From Phenylobacterium sp. (GTDB lineage Bacteria; Pseudomonadota; Alphaproteobacteria; Caulobacterales; Caulobacteraceae): DNA of 58,356 bases. The translations under genes and the position numbers were made by a program. This document shows positions 20,056 to 28,378 of the stretch, in pieces; positions within the stretch are counted from its first letter, which is position 1, and the number at the start of each line of letters is the position of its first letter. The DNA lies in contig NZ_JAKRSA010000010.1 in assembly GCF_022402485.1 (NCBI RefSeq), forward strand, positions 1-58,356. Reading direction: 5' to 3'. The notes beneath the pieces are model-generated. The model was given only the letters and a program-made list of their open reading frames with translations, did no database searches and was not told where the DNA came from.

Positions 20056-21045
20056 TCAGCCCAGCATGTCCTTGACGGTGTCGCGCTCGCCCACCAGCTC
20101 GTCATTGGTCAGGGCGATCTTCGACTTGGCGAAGTCGTCCATCTCGTAGGTGGTGACCACCTCATAGGCACCCGGCGTCGTGGTCTTCACCGGCATGCCA
20201 GCCCAGAGCCCTTCGGCGAAGCCATAACGACCCTCGCTGTTGATCGCCACCGAGTGGACCTTGCCCGGGGTAACCAGGTCACGGATGTGGTCGATCAGGG
20301 CGTTGGCGGCCGAGGCGGCCGAGCTCTGGCCACGGGCCTCGATGATGGCCGCGCCACGCTTGCCGACTGCGGGCAAGTAGTCGTTCTTCAGCCACGTCTC
20401 GTCACCGATCACCTGGGCGGCGGGCTTGCCGCCGATCTTGGCGTGGGTGAAGTCGGCGAACATGGTCGGGCTGTGATTGCCGTAAATGTAAAGGTCGGAG
20501 ACCTCATTGATCGACACGCCGGCCTTCTTGGCCAGCTGGGCGCGGCCACGATTCTCGTCCAGGCGCACCATGGCGGTGAAGCGATCGGCCGTGAGGCGCT
20601 TGGCCTGGCTGGCGGCGATCATCACATTGGTGTTGCAGGGGTTGCCGACCACCGCGATGCGGGCGTCATCGGCGGCCACTTCATCGATGGCGCGGCCCTG
20701 GGCGATGAAGATCTTGCCGTTATCCTTCAGAAGGTCAGCGCGCTCCATGCCGGGACCCCGGGGCTTGGAGCCCACCAGCAGGCTCCAGTTGGCGTCCTTG
20801 AAGGCCACCTTGGGATCGTCGGTCAGCACCATGTCGGCCAGCAGCGGGAAGGCGCAGTCGTCCAGCTCCATGGCCACGCCCTTCAGGGCCTTCTGGGCAC
20901 CCTCGGTGGGGATTTCCAGCATCTGCAGGATGACCGGCTGGTCCTTGCCCAGCATGTCGCCCGAGGCGATGCGGAAGAGCAGGGCGTAACCGATATTGCC
21001 GGCCGCGCCGGTGACCGCGACGCGGATCGGGGTCTTGCTGGTCAT
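20056..21045 (-). CDS. mdh: Malate dehydrogenase (cytosolic/MdhII type)
   Basis: This enzyme oxidises malate to oxaloacetate with NAD. The 329-residue protein begins [26 protein letters not shown], the signature of the LDH-like MDH subgroup close to eukaryotic cytosolic and Thermus-type enzymes. It then has [36 protein letters not shown] and [10 protein letters not shown], where the active-site histidine of the NHSP segment lies. The start at 21045 has a GGAGATATC site; the upstream extension lacks one. It lies on the same strand as, but about 3 kb upstream of, the suc genes, so it is probably a separate transcript. Confidence 0.95.
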   Translation of the reverse strand: MTSKTPIRVAVTGAAGNIGYALLFRIASGDMLGKDQPVILQMLEIPTEGAQKALKGVAMELDDCAFPLLADMVLTDDPKVAFKDANWSLLVGSKPRGPGMERADLLKDNGKIFIAQGRAIDEVAADDARIAVVGNPCNTNVMIAASQAKRLTADRFTAMVRLDENRGRAQLAKKAGVSINEVSDLYIYGNHSPTMFADFTHAKIGGKPAAQVIGDETWLKNDYLPAVGKRGAAIIEARGQSSAASAANALIDHIRDLVTPGKVHSVAINSEGRYGFAEGLWAGMPVKTTTPGAYEVVTTYEMDDFAKSKIALTNDELVGERDTVKDMLG

Positions 21046-21158
21046 GGGGATATCTCCTGGCTTGGGCCGACGGGTGTTGGCGGTCCCTAACCCAAGCAAC
21101 GCCCCGGCGGCAAGGCCGCTGGCTTGTGGTCCTGGCCTCGGGGCGGCAGTCTTGGGCC

Positions 21159-21596
21159 ATGTTCACCCTCGACCCGGCCTTTGTCGCCACCTCACACCCC
21201 CTGGCCGACCTGCCCCTGTGTACGGCCAGGCTGCAGGACGACGGCCGTTACAGCTGGATCGTCCTGATCCCGAAAAGGGCGGGTGCCCGGGAGCTGGAGG
21301 ATCTGTCCTCCGATGATCGCACCCAGCTGATGGCTGAGATCCTGGCGGCCGGGCATGCTGTTCGGGCGGTGGGTGAGGCCCTGGGGCGAGCCGTGGAGAA
21401 GCTGAACATCGGGGCCTTGGGCAATGTGACCCCACAGCTGCACATTCATGTGGTGGGCCGCCGCTCGGATGATCCGGCCTGGCCAGGTCCTGTGTGGGGC
21501 CACAGCCCCGGGGTCGCCTACAGAACAGACGCCCTGGCCCTGGGTCTGGGGGCCGCGCAGAAGGCCTTTGCCGCGCGGCTGACGGTCCTCAGCTGA
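21159..21596 (+). CDS. HIT family protein
   Basis: The 145-residue protein has the histidine-triad segment QLHIHVVGR at about residues 97-105, preceded by [10 protein letters not shown]. It belongs to the HIT branch common in alphaproteobacteria in which the third histidine of HxHxH is replaced (HIHVVG). Family members hydrolyse nucleotide conjugates such as Ap4A or adenylyl amides; the substrate here is not known. The ATG at 21159 was chosen over an upstream alternative start at 21126 because the homologous protein begins with MFTLDPAF. Confidence 0.85.
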   Translation: MFTLDPAFVATSHPLADLPLCTARLQDDGRYSWIVLIPKRAGARELEDLSSDDRTQLMAEILAAGHAVRAVGEALGRAVEKLNIGALGNVTPQLHIHVVGRRSDDPAWPGPVWGHSPGVAYRTDALALGLGAAQKAFAARLTVLS

Positions 21597-21607
21597 GCGA
21601 ACGCGCC

Positions 21608-22348
21608 TCAGCGGCGACGCATGACCACGCTGCGCGGAACCCCATTTTCCGTCAGATCCCCCGACCAATGCCCATCAGGGGTGGCTGAAAGGGTGATGAC
21701 CGTCGGCGGGGCCCCTTGACGGGGGCTGAACCGGAGGGTCACCGCGCCGCCACGGCGGTCCACTTCGTCAAGAAACCCGAACCCGTCATGGGCGCCGGGG
21801 CGCCGGGAGTCCCGCCAGGCCCCCTCCAGGGGGCCTGAACCCCGATCCACAAACCGGAGGGCATAGAGGTCCTGGCCGGCCAGGGTCAGCAGCACCCACC
21901 CCCCGTCCAGGGGCCCCTGCAGCCCTTGGGCGGAATTATAGGACGCCCGCAGGCGCTCCTCATAACTGCGCTCTTCGGCGCTGAGCTGACCGGCTACGGC
22001 CTGACGTTCGTCCAGGAACACCGGCTGTGACGCGATGGTGGCTTCTGGCCGACGCACGGCGGGCGGCGCGATCACTGGCGCTGGCGCGGGACTCGGGGCC
22101 GCCGCCGGGCGGGGCTGAGCCGGCGGAGGTTGGGCAACCGAGGTTGCGGGCGGCGGTGGCGAGCTTTGGGCAGGCAGCTCTGTGACGGTCGGCGGGGCAG
22201 TGGCCACCGGTCCGCCGGCACCGAGCAAATCACCGATCGGATCAGCCTCCTGGGCCTGAGCCGAGCCCGCCGCCAGGAGCGCGGTCAGCGCCGCGAGCAT
22301 GGCTCCGCGACGGCGGAACAGGCGGTGGCGCGGGGCGGTCCATCCCAT
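21608..22348 (-). CDS. Secreted protein of unknown function with Pro-rich linker
   Basis: The 246-residue protein has an N-terminal signal peptide (cut probably after AGSAQAQ, about residue 33), then about 60 residues very rich in proline and alanine. A folded C-terminal part (about 120-246) follows, with alternating polar and hydrophobic strands, for example GGWVLLTLAGQDLYALRFVDRG and VTLRFSPRQG. I do not recognise a family. The layout (signal, flexible linker, small beta domain) suggests a periplasmic or surface protein. It lies directly downstream of the CitE-like gene on the same strand, 32 bases away. Confidence 0.65.
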   Translation of the reverse strand: MGWTAPRHRLFRRRGAMLAALTALLAAGSAQAQEADPIGDLLGAGGPVATAPPTVTELPAQSSPPPPATSVAQPPPAQPRPAAAPSPAPAPVIAPPAVRRPEATIASQPVFLDERQAVAGQLSAEERSYEERLRASYNSAQGLQGPLDGGWVLLTLAGQDLYALRFVDRGSGPLEGAWRDSRRPGAHDGFGFLDEVDRRGGAVTLRFSPRQGAPPTVITLSATPDGHWSGDLTENGVPRSVVMRRR

Positions 22349-22380
22349 GGGGCGAGGCTCCTTGGTCCTGCGGACGAGGT

Positions 22381-23268
22381 TCAGGCCGCGGCGATGGCGT
22401 CAGCCACCGCCAGCAGACGGCGCGCCTGTTCCCAGTGCAGCCGCTCCACCATACGTCCCTCGACCCGAAGAACGCCCCTAGCCGCATTTTCCGGCATTTC
22501 AAAGGCCTCCGCCACCGTCCTCGCCCAAGCTACAGCCTCGGGACCTGGGGTGAAGGCGCGGTTGGCGGCCTCGATCTGGCTGGGATGGATCAGGGTCTTG
22601 CCATCAAAACCGAAGGCTTGGGCCTGATCACACTGGCGGGCGAGGCCCTCGGCGTCCTCGAGGGCGTTGAACACCCCATCCAGGATCACAAGTCCGTGCG
22701 CCCGGGCTGCGGCCACCATCAGCGAGAGGGGCCCCAGCAACGGCGCGCGCTCGGTATCGAGACGGCAGCCCATTTCCTTGGCCAGGTCATTGGTCCCAGC
22801 CACCAGAACACTCAGGCCGTGGGCCCGCGCGCCGGCCCCCAGGACGTCCAGACGGAACAGGACCTGGCAGGTCTCCACCATGGCCCAGAGCGCCACCCCA
22901 TCTGGCAAGGCGCTGGCATAGGGGGCCAGATCGTCGGGCCCATTGATCTTTGGCACCAGGACCGCGTCTGGCCGCGCCTGGGCCGCAGCGGCCAGATCTG
23001 CGGGGCCCCACTCGGTGTCCAGGGCGTTGATGCGGATCACCACCTCCCGAGCCCCGAAGCCGCCCGCTGCGACCGCAGCGCAGGCGGCCTGCCGGGCCTG
23101 ATCTTTGGCGTCAGGGGCCACGGCGTCCTCCAGGTCGAGGATCACTCCGTCACAGGGCAGGGTGCGGGCCTTGGCCAGGGCCTTGGGGTTGGCCGCCGGC
23201 ATATAGAGCACGCTGCGCCGGGGGCGGGCCGGCGATGGCGGGGCTGGACTGGCGGAAGGCGGCCTCAT
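22381..23268 (-). CDS. CitE-like HpcH/HpaI aldolase/CoA ester lyase
   Basis: The 295-residue protein has the CitE/Mcl fold: SVLYMPAANPKALAKARTLPCDGVILDLEDAVAP at the start, with the metal-binding glutamate and aspartate, then VVIRINALDTEW, GTNDLAKEMGC and DGVFNALEDAEGLARQCDQAQAFGFDGKTLIHPSQ. Family members cleave or form malyl-CoA, citramalyl-CoA or citryl-CoA. No citD or citF genes are nearby, so it is a stand-alone lyase, perhaps for (S)-malyl- or citramalyl-CoA. The start at 23268 has a GGGAG site; longer readings run into the divergent DUF2237 gene and are rejected. Confidence 0.88.
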   Translation of the reverse strand: MRPPSASPAPPSPARPRRSVLYMPAANPKALAKARTLPCDGVILDLEDAVAPDAKDQARQAACAAVAAGGFGAREVVIRINALDTEWGPADLAAAAQARPDAVLVPKINGPDDLAPYASALPDGVALWAMVETCQVLFRLDVLGAGARAHGLSVLVAGTNDLAKEMGCRLDTERAPLLGPLSLMVAAARAHGLVILDGVFNALEDAEGLARQCDQAQAFGFDGKTLIHPSQIEAANRAFTPGPEAVAWARTVAEAFEMPENAARGVLRVEGRMVERLHWEQARRLLAVADAIAAA

Positions 23269-23319
23269 GCTGCGGGACTCCCTTGGCGCAGCGCCCGTCT
23301 TAGCGTCTAGAATAGGGCC

Positions 23320-23700
23320 ATGACCATCCGATACGACGCCGAAGCCAAGAACGTTCTGGGGGGCGAGCTCGTCCGCTGTTCCATGGACCCCGTTACGGGG
23401 TTCTTCCGCAACGGCTGCTGCGAGACCGGGCCCCACGACCTGGGCCTGCACACGGTCTGCGCCGTGATGACCGCAGAGTTCCTTCAGTTCTCCCGGTCCC
23501 GGGGCAACGACCTGTCCACCCCGGTTCCCGACAGCGGGTTTCCTGGCTTGCGCCCCGGGGATCGCTGGTGCCTGTGCGCCCCCCGCTGGAAGGAGGCCCT
23601 GGACGCCGGTTGCGCCCCGCAATTGGTGCTGGAGGCGACCCATGAGGAAACCCTGGCCATCGTGCCGCTGGGGGTCTTGCGGGACTATGCCGTCGCCTGA
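23320..23700 (+). CDS. DUF2237 family protein
   Basis: The 126-residue protein matches DUF2237 along its full length: NVLGGELVRCSMDPVTGFFRNGCCETG, VCAVMTAEFLQFSRSRGNDLSTP, FPGLRPGDRWCLCA and ATHEETL. It has seven cysteines, several in conserved positions, which suggests metal or redox chemistry. No function is established. It is divergent from the CitE-like gene and ends immediately before the stop codon of the convergent thpR gene. Confidence 0.9.
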   Translation: MTIRYDAEAKNVLGGELVRCSMDPVTGFFRNGCCETGPHDLGLHTVCAVMTAEFLQFSRSRGNDLSTPVPDSGFPGLRPGDRWCLCAPRWKEALDAGCAPQLVLEATHEETLAIVPLGVLRDYAVA

Positions 23701-24237
23701 TCAGCTCAGCCGATAGTCCCGCTCCAGCTGGTAGGCTGGGCCATCCTCCCCCCGGTGGCTGGAATAGAGACCAAAGCTCGTAACGGAAAAGGGCGGCGAC
23801 TTCAGGAGGTTGTGCCGCTGGATCCAGGCCGCCACGGCGGGCGGCTCAGGGCGCGACAGATAGGCCAGCGTCACATGCGGCCGATAGTTGCGGCGATCAG
23901 GGGCCAGGCCCGCGCGCCGGGCGGCGGCCTCACACCGACGGGCCAACTGGCGAAGCTCTGGGTTTTCCGCCACGCCCGCCCAGACCGCGTGAATGTCCCG
24001 GCCTTCCCCAAAGGCCCCGGCCCCCTCCAGGGCGATCTGCAGCGGCCGCCCGGTGATCTGGCCCAGCTCGGCATCCAGATCATCGGCCTGATTTTCGGGA
24101 ATCTCGCCGAAAAACCGCAGGGTGATGTGCAGGGCCTCCCGCGGGCGCCAGCGGGCACCGGCCAGATCCCTTTGCCGGGCGCTCAACGCAAGGGCGATGT
24201 CGTCGGGGACGGACAGGGCGGCGAACAGGCGAAGCAT
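23701..24237 (-). CDS. thpR: RNA 2',3'-cyclic phosphodiesterase
   Basis: This 2H phosphoesterase opens 2',3'-cyclic phosphates on RNA ends. Both HxTx motifs are present, HITL at about residues 38-41 and HVTL at about 122-125, in a 178-residue protein that begins MLRLFAALSVPDDIA as usual for the family. A second in-frame ATG at 24249 would add four residues; neither has a clear ribosome-binding site. Convergent with the DUF2237 gene and divergent from the Bax inhibitor-1 gene. Confidence 0.92.
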   Translation of the reverse strand: MLRLFAALSVPDDIALALSARQRDLAGARWRPREALHITLRFFGEIPENQADDLDAELGQITGRPLQIALEGAGAFGEGRDIHAVWAGVAENPELRQLARRCEAAARRAGLAPDRRNYRPHVTLAYLSRPEPPAVAAWIQRHNLLKSPPFSVTSFGLYSSHRGEDGPAYQLERDYRLS

Positions 24238-24384
24238 GATCCCGTGCATAGCCCAAGGGGCTCAGAGGCTCCAACCCAGGGCGTCAAAGGCCCGCTTTCC
24301 GGTTCTCCTTGTCAGAAGCCCCAAGGGCCACGATATTAGAGGGGCGTCCGATCTTGGACGCGCACAAGAAAGGGCTTTGCCTCG

Positions 24385-25137
24385 ATGAGCGACTTCAACC
24401 GTGCCCACGCGCGCTCGATCCCCGCGGATCGCGCCGACATGTCGGTGGACGCGGGTCTTCGCGCTTTCATGCTTGGCGTCTACAACAAGGTGGCGCTTGG
24501 TCTTGTCCTGTCGGCCGCACTGGCCTTCGTGACCGGCCAATTCCCCCCTGTCCGCGACCTGATGTATTCGGTGACGCCGGACGGACGCCTGGCCGGAATG
24601 ACCCTCCTGGGGATGATTGTGGCGTTTGCGCCGCTGGCCGTGATGCTGTTCGGGGCTTTTGCCCTGCGCAACGCCTCGCCCAAGACCTCCGGGATGCTCT
24701 ACTGGACCATCGTCGCCCTGATCGGCGCCGGCATGGGCGTGCTGACCCTGGTTTACACCGGCGGATCCATCGCCTCGACCTTCCTGATCACGGCCACGGC
24801 CTTTGGCGGCCTGTCGCTGTTTGGCTACACCACCAAGAAGGACCTTACGGCCTTCGGCAGCTTCCTGATCGTTGGCCTGTTCGGCCTGATCATCGCTATG
24901 GTGGTCAATATGTTCATCCAGAACTCGATGATGAACTTCATCATCAGCATTCTGGGGGTGCTGATCTTCGCGGGCCTGATCGCCTTCGACACCCAGCGCC
25001 TGAAGATGACCTATTACGAACTGGGCGGCGACCAGGCGGCCATGAGCGTGGCCACCAACTACGGGGCGCTGAGCCTCTACATCAACTTCATCAACCTGTT
25101 CCAGTTCCTGCTGTCGATCTTCGGCGACCGTCGCTAG
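24385..25137 (+). CDS. Bax inhibitor-1/YccA family membrane protein
   Basis: The 250-residue inner-membrane protein has seven hydrophobic segments, spaced as in the BI-1/YccA family, and ends with the motif FDTQRLKMTYYE followed by ALSLYINFINLFQFLLSIFGDRR. Bacterial members include proton-sensitive calcium leak channels (BsYetJ) and YccA, an inhibitor of FtsH. Which applies here cannot be told. A strong terminator follows 27 bases after the stop. Confidence 0.92.
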   Translation: MSDFNRAHARSIPADRADMSVDAGLRAFMLGVYNKVALGLVLSAALAFVTGQFPPVRDLMYSVTPDGRLAGMTLLGMIVAFAPLAVMLFGAFALRNASPKTSGMLYWTIVALIGAGMGVLTLVYTGGSIASTFLITATAFGGLSLFGYTTKKDLTAFGSFLIVGLFGLIIAMVVNMFIQNSMMNFIISILGVLIFAGLIAFDTQRLKMTYYELGGDQAAMSVATNYGALSLYINFINLFQFLLSIFGDRR

Positions 25138-25164
25138 GCGGAAACAGGACAGCAAGACTGACGA

Positions 25165-25193
25165 AACCCCGGCGCTCCCCGCCGGGGTTTTTT
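25165..25193 (+). terminator. Intrinsic terminator of the Bax inhibitor-1 gene
   Basis: A perfect 9-bp stem AACCCCGGC / GCCGGGGTT with a 7-base loop is followed by a run of six T. It is a textbook rho-independent terminator. Confidence 0.93.
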
Positions 25194-25244
25194 CATGGCG
25201 CACACCTGGGTCTGACCGGCCGCGACCGCCGGCAGCCAATGCCG

Positions 25245-25862
25245 TCAGGCCGACTTCTTGGCCTTTTTCTTCTTCTTGCCTTCGCCCTTGGCCGTCTTGT
25301 CCTTGCCCGATTTCGCCGCCTTCGGAGGCTTGGGAATCTTCGGGGGCTTTGGCAGCTTGGGCGCCTTCGGCTCTGGGGGGGCCGCCTCGGCAGCAGGATC
25401 TCCGGCCGCCACCATCTGGCGCAGCTGGGCCAGGAAGGTCTCGCGCTTGGAGCCGCTCACCAGCCGCATCAGTTGCTCATCGGCCTGGGCCATCTTGGGG
25501 CGCGCGCCCTCAAGAACGGCGGCCCCAGTCTCGCTCAGCCGCACCGCATTGGCCCGGGCGTCGGACTGAGAGCGTTCGCGCACCAGCAGGCCCTTGGCGA
25601 TCATCCGGGCGACCATGTCGGCCAGGGTGGAGCGGTCAATGCCGGTTGCCCTGACGAGATCGGTCTGGGTCAGCCCCTCCCGGGCCTCCACCGCCGACAG
25701 CACCGCATACTGTCTCTGGGTCAGGTCGCTGTCGCCGAAGATCTCGGCGTAAATGTCCAGGGAGACCTGCATCGCTCGGTGGAGCAGGTGGCTCGCCGAA
25801 CCGTCCAGGGCCGGCACACCGGCGCTTTCGCCCGGCGATACTAGGGTCTTCGACTTCGCCAT
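25245..25862 (-). CDS. MarR-family transcriptional regulator with Lys/Pro-rich tail
   Basis: The 205-residue protein has a winged-helix MarR domain at about 20-150: LTQRQYAVLSAVEAREGLTQTDLVRATGIDRSTLADMVARMIAKGLLVRERSQSDARANAVRLS. After it comes a tail of about 45 residues made of repeated PK-P units (KLPKPPKIPKPPK) and ending in KKKKKAKK. The tail should be disordered and could bind DNA or membranes non-specifically; MarR proteins usually lack it. It may regulate the neighbouring Bax inhibitor-1 or yciB genes, but no operator was found. Confidence 0.85.
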   Translation of the reverse strand: MAKSKTLVSPGESAGVPALDGSASHLLHRAMQVSLDIYAEIFGDSDLTQRQYAVLSAVEAREGLTQTDLVRATGIDRSTLADMVARMIAKGLLVRERSQSDARANAVRLSETGAAVLEGARPKMAQADEQLMRLVSGSKRETFLAQLRQMVAAGDPAAEAAPPEPKAPKLPKPPKIPKPPKAAKSGKDKTAKGEGKKKKKAKKSA

Positions 25863-25971
25863 CGGCCCGCTCCGTTCGCGTCAAATCCGATCAACCGCCA
25901 GACTATAGGCGTTCTGCGTCGCTTTGACGACGGACGGTCCGTGGGCGGCGCAAGACCGCCACTGCGGCGCG

Positions 25972-26562
25972 TCAGCCGGGGGTCGGCGGGGGCGGGGGCT
26001 CGTCGGTCTTGGCGTACTTCATCATCAGCGGCACCTGGCTGAAGGAGAACACCAGGGTCAGGATCAGGATGCCGGGCATGCGGAACAGCACCCAGACCTC
26101 ATCGCTCTGGGTGCGCCAGATGACTTCGTTAAGCGCAGCCAGAAAGGCGAAGAACAGGCCATAGCTGAGGGTCAGCTTGCGCCAGGCCTCATCGGGCAGC
26201 TGGATGCTGGAGCCCATGAGCATCTTCAGGGGGCTCTTGCCAAAGGCCAGCCCCCCCAGGAGCCCTGCCGCGAACAGCAGGTTCATGATGGTCGGCTTGA
26301 TCTTCACGAAGATCGGGTCGTTGAACACCACCGTCAGGATGCCGAAGGCCAGGGCCGCACCGCCGGAAATGGCCGGCAGGGGCGCGATGCGTCGCTCGAC
26401 GATCAGGCCGATCATCAGGGCCAGGGCTGAGCCGGCGATCAGCCACTTGGTGGCCTCCACCAGGTCGCGGCCCGACAGGAAGAAGCCGATCAGGAAGGCC
26501 ACCAGGCCCCCATAATCGACAATGGAACGAACAGTGCGGCGCGCTTTGAGCGAAAGCCTCAT
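25972..26562 (-). CDS. yciB: Inner membrane septation protein YciB/IspZ
   Basis: The 196-residue integral membrane protein has five or six hydrophobic segments and the family signatures ATKWLIAGSALALMIGLIVERRIAPLPAISGGAALAFGILTVVFNDPIFVKIKPTIMN (conserved block around 38-93) and DEAWRKLTLSYGLFFAFLAALNEVIWR. YciB/IspZ proteins support normal envelope synthesis at the division site. Its ATG overlaps the ftsY stop by four bases, the usual ftsY-yciB arrangement in alphaproteobacteria. Confidence 0.93.
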   Translation of the reverse strand: MRLSLKARRTVRSIVDYGGLVAFLIGFFLSGRDLVEATKWLIAGSALALMIGLIVERRIAPLPAISGGAALAFGILTVVFNDPIFVKIKPTIMNLLFAAGLLGGLAFGKSPLKMLMGSSIQLPDEAWRKLTLSYGLFFAFLAALNEVIWRTQSDEVWVLFRMPGILILTLVFSFSQVPLMMKYAKTDEPPPPPTPG

Positions 26563-27494
26563 GGGGTGTCCAATCCGACCAGGGACCTGGCGAAGGCCCG
26601 GGGCTCAAAGGGTTGCAGATCATCGACGCCTTCGCCAACCCCGATCAGCTTGATCGGCGAGTCAGATGCCTGGGCTACAGGCACCAGCACCCCGCCCCGG
26701 GCGGTGCCGTCGAGCTTGGTCATGACGATGCCCGACACCCCGATCTGGTTGCCGAAGATGTTCTCCTGGCTGAGCGCATTGCGCCCCACTGTGGCGTCGA
26801 GGACCAGCAGGGTCTCATGGGGGGCCTCGGGATCGACCTTCTTCAGCACCCGATTGATCTTCAGGAGCTCGTCCATCAGCCCCTGCTTATTCTGCAGACG
26901 CCCGGCGGTGTCGATCAGCAGCACGTCATAGTGCTCGGCCCGGGCCCGCTCCAGGGCGTCATAGGCCAGGCCTGCGGCGTCCGATCCCGTGGGTCTGGAC
27001 ATGAAATCGGCACCGGCCCGGCTGGCCCACACCGCCAGTTGTTCGACGGCGGCGGCCCGGAAGGTGTCGCCGGCCACGATCAGGACCTTGGCCCCGCGAC
27101 GGGTGAGGTCGGTGGCGATCTTGCCGAGCGTCGTGGTCTTGCCCGAGCCATTCACCCCGATGAACATGACCACATAGGGCTTGGGGCCACTCAAGGGATC
27201 GAAGGTCCCGCGCCTGGCCGACAGCTCCTCGCCAATGGCTTGGGCCAGGGCTTCCTTGATCTCGGCCTCGTCGGCGGACTTGCCAAACCGGGTCTCGGCG
27301 AACCGGGCGGTGATCCGGGCAGCGGAATGGGGCCCGAGGTCGGCCTCGATCAGCATCTCCTCCAGCTCGTCGAGCTTGGCCTGGTCGAGGGGCTGTTTGA
27401 CGAAGCCCGACACCACGGCCTCCGACATCTGCCGCGAGGAGCGCGACAGGCCGGTGGTGAGGCGCTGGAGCCAGGATGTCTTTTCTTCCGTCAT
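26559..27494 (-). CDS. ftsY: Signal recognition particle receptor FtsY
   Basis: FtsY docks SRP-ribosome complexes at the membrane for co-translational insertion. The 311-residue protein is a compact form with hardly any acidic A-domain: a basic amphipathic start (SWLQRLTTGLSRSSRQMSEAV), the N domain, then the G domain with GVNGSGKTTTLGKIA, GDTFRAAAVEQL, DTAGRLQNK and TKLDGTARGG. It overlaps yciB downstream. Upstream lies a divergent TRIC-type channel gene. Confidence 0.96.
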   Translation of the reverse strand: MTEEKTSWLQRLTTGLSRSSRQMSEAVVSGFVKQPLDQAKLDELEEMLIEADLGPHSAARITARFAETRFGKSADEAEIKEALAQAIGEELSARRGTFDPLSGPKPYVVMFIGVNGSGKTTTLGKIATDLTRRGAKVLIVAGDTFRAAAVEQLAVWASRAGADFMSRPTGSDAAGLAYDALERARAEHYDVLLIDTAGRLQNKQGLMDELLKINRVLKKVDPEAPHETLLVLDATVGRNALSQENIFGNQIGVSGIVMTKLDGTARGGVLVPVAQASDSPIKLIGVGEGVDDLQPFEPRAFARSLVGLDTP

Positions 27495-27589
27495 GGGGGG
27501 CTTCTAGCCGCCGACGTCTCCGCCGTCACCTGGGCTCGCAGCCTGGGGCGTCCGGGTCTAGCATCGCGGTAAACCGAAGGGAGTCACAC

Positions 27590-28225
27590 ATGGAGGACGG
27601 CCTGGGCGCAGCCCTGACCTGGCTGGACTATGCCGCCGTGTTCGTCTTCGGCGCCTCGGGCGCCCTGGCTGCGGCCCGACGCAAGCATGACATCGTCACC
27701 TTCACCTTCTTCGCGGCGGTCACGGGGGTCGGAGGCGGCACCCTGCGCGACCTGCTGATCGACGCCCCGGTGTTCTGGGTCGGCCGGCCAGAATATCTGA
27801 TTGCCCCGGTGGCGGCGGCGGTGGCCGTGTGGCTGTTCGGGGCTGGCCGGGCGCGGCTGTTGATCCTCACCTGGCTGGATGCCCTGGGGCTGTGTGCCTA
27901 TGCGGTGGTCGGGGCGGCCAAGGCCCTGGCCTTCGGGGTTCCCCCCGGCGCAGCCGTAGTCATGGGGGTGCTGACCGCCACCTTTGGTGGGGTGCTGCGC
28001 GATGTGCTGGCCGAGGAGCCTTCGGTGCTTCTGAAGCGGGAGATCTATGTCACCGCCGCCCTGGTAGGTGCCGGCGTCTTCGTGATCCTGAACGTCCTGG
28101 GGGTCCCCCAACTGGCCGCCGCCCTGGCCGGGTTCGGCGCAGGCTTTGCCATCCGCGCCGGTGCGATCGTCTTCCGCTGGTCCCTGCCGGGCTTCCCCGG
28201 CCGCGCCGCGCCGGACGAGGACTAG
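27590..28225 (+). CDS. Trimeric intracellular cation (TRIC) channel family protein
   Basis: The 211-residue protein has seven hydrophobic segments in two repeats, each with the motif GGxxRD (GVGGGTLRDLLID and TFGGVLRDVLAEEP). This is the hallmark of the TRIC/YadS-YicG (UPF0126) family of prokaryotic trimeric potassium-type channels. The ATG follows a GAAGGGAG site. It sits on the opposite strand between ftsY and mtaB and is followed by dispersed repeat copy C. Confidence 0.93.
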   Translation: MEDGLGAALTWLDYAAVFVFGASGALAAARRKHDIVTFTFFAAVTGVGGGTLRDLLIDAPVFWVGRPEYLIAPVAAAVAVWLFGAGRARLLILTWLDALGLCAYAVVGAAKALAFGVPPGAAVVMGVLTATFGGVLRDVLAEEPSVLLKREIYVTAALVGAGVFVILNVLGVPQLAAALAGFGAGFAIRAGAIVFRWSLPGFPGRAAPDED

Positions 28226-28251
28226 GCGGCTCCCGTCTACGCGCCGCAGGC

Positions 28252-28370
28252 GCTTTCAAGAGGGGACACGAAGGACACAAAGGAGGCGCGAAGGACACGA
28301 AGACGAGGCCGCCGATCCCTTCGTGTCCTTGGCTACCTTCGTGTCCTTTGTGTCCGCTGTTTTTGAAGCG
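28252..28370. repeat. Dispersed inverted repeat, copy C
   Basis: The left arm (about 28258-28304) is made of gacacgaaggacacaaagga-type units and the right arm (about 28320-28362) of ttcgtgtccttggc and ttcgtgtcctttgtgtcc units. They can fold back on each other over about 40 bases. It is the best-preserved of the three copies and lies between the convergent TRIC and mtaB genes. Confidence 0.75.
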
Positions 28371-28378
28371 CTGCGCGC

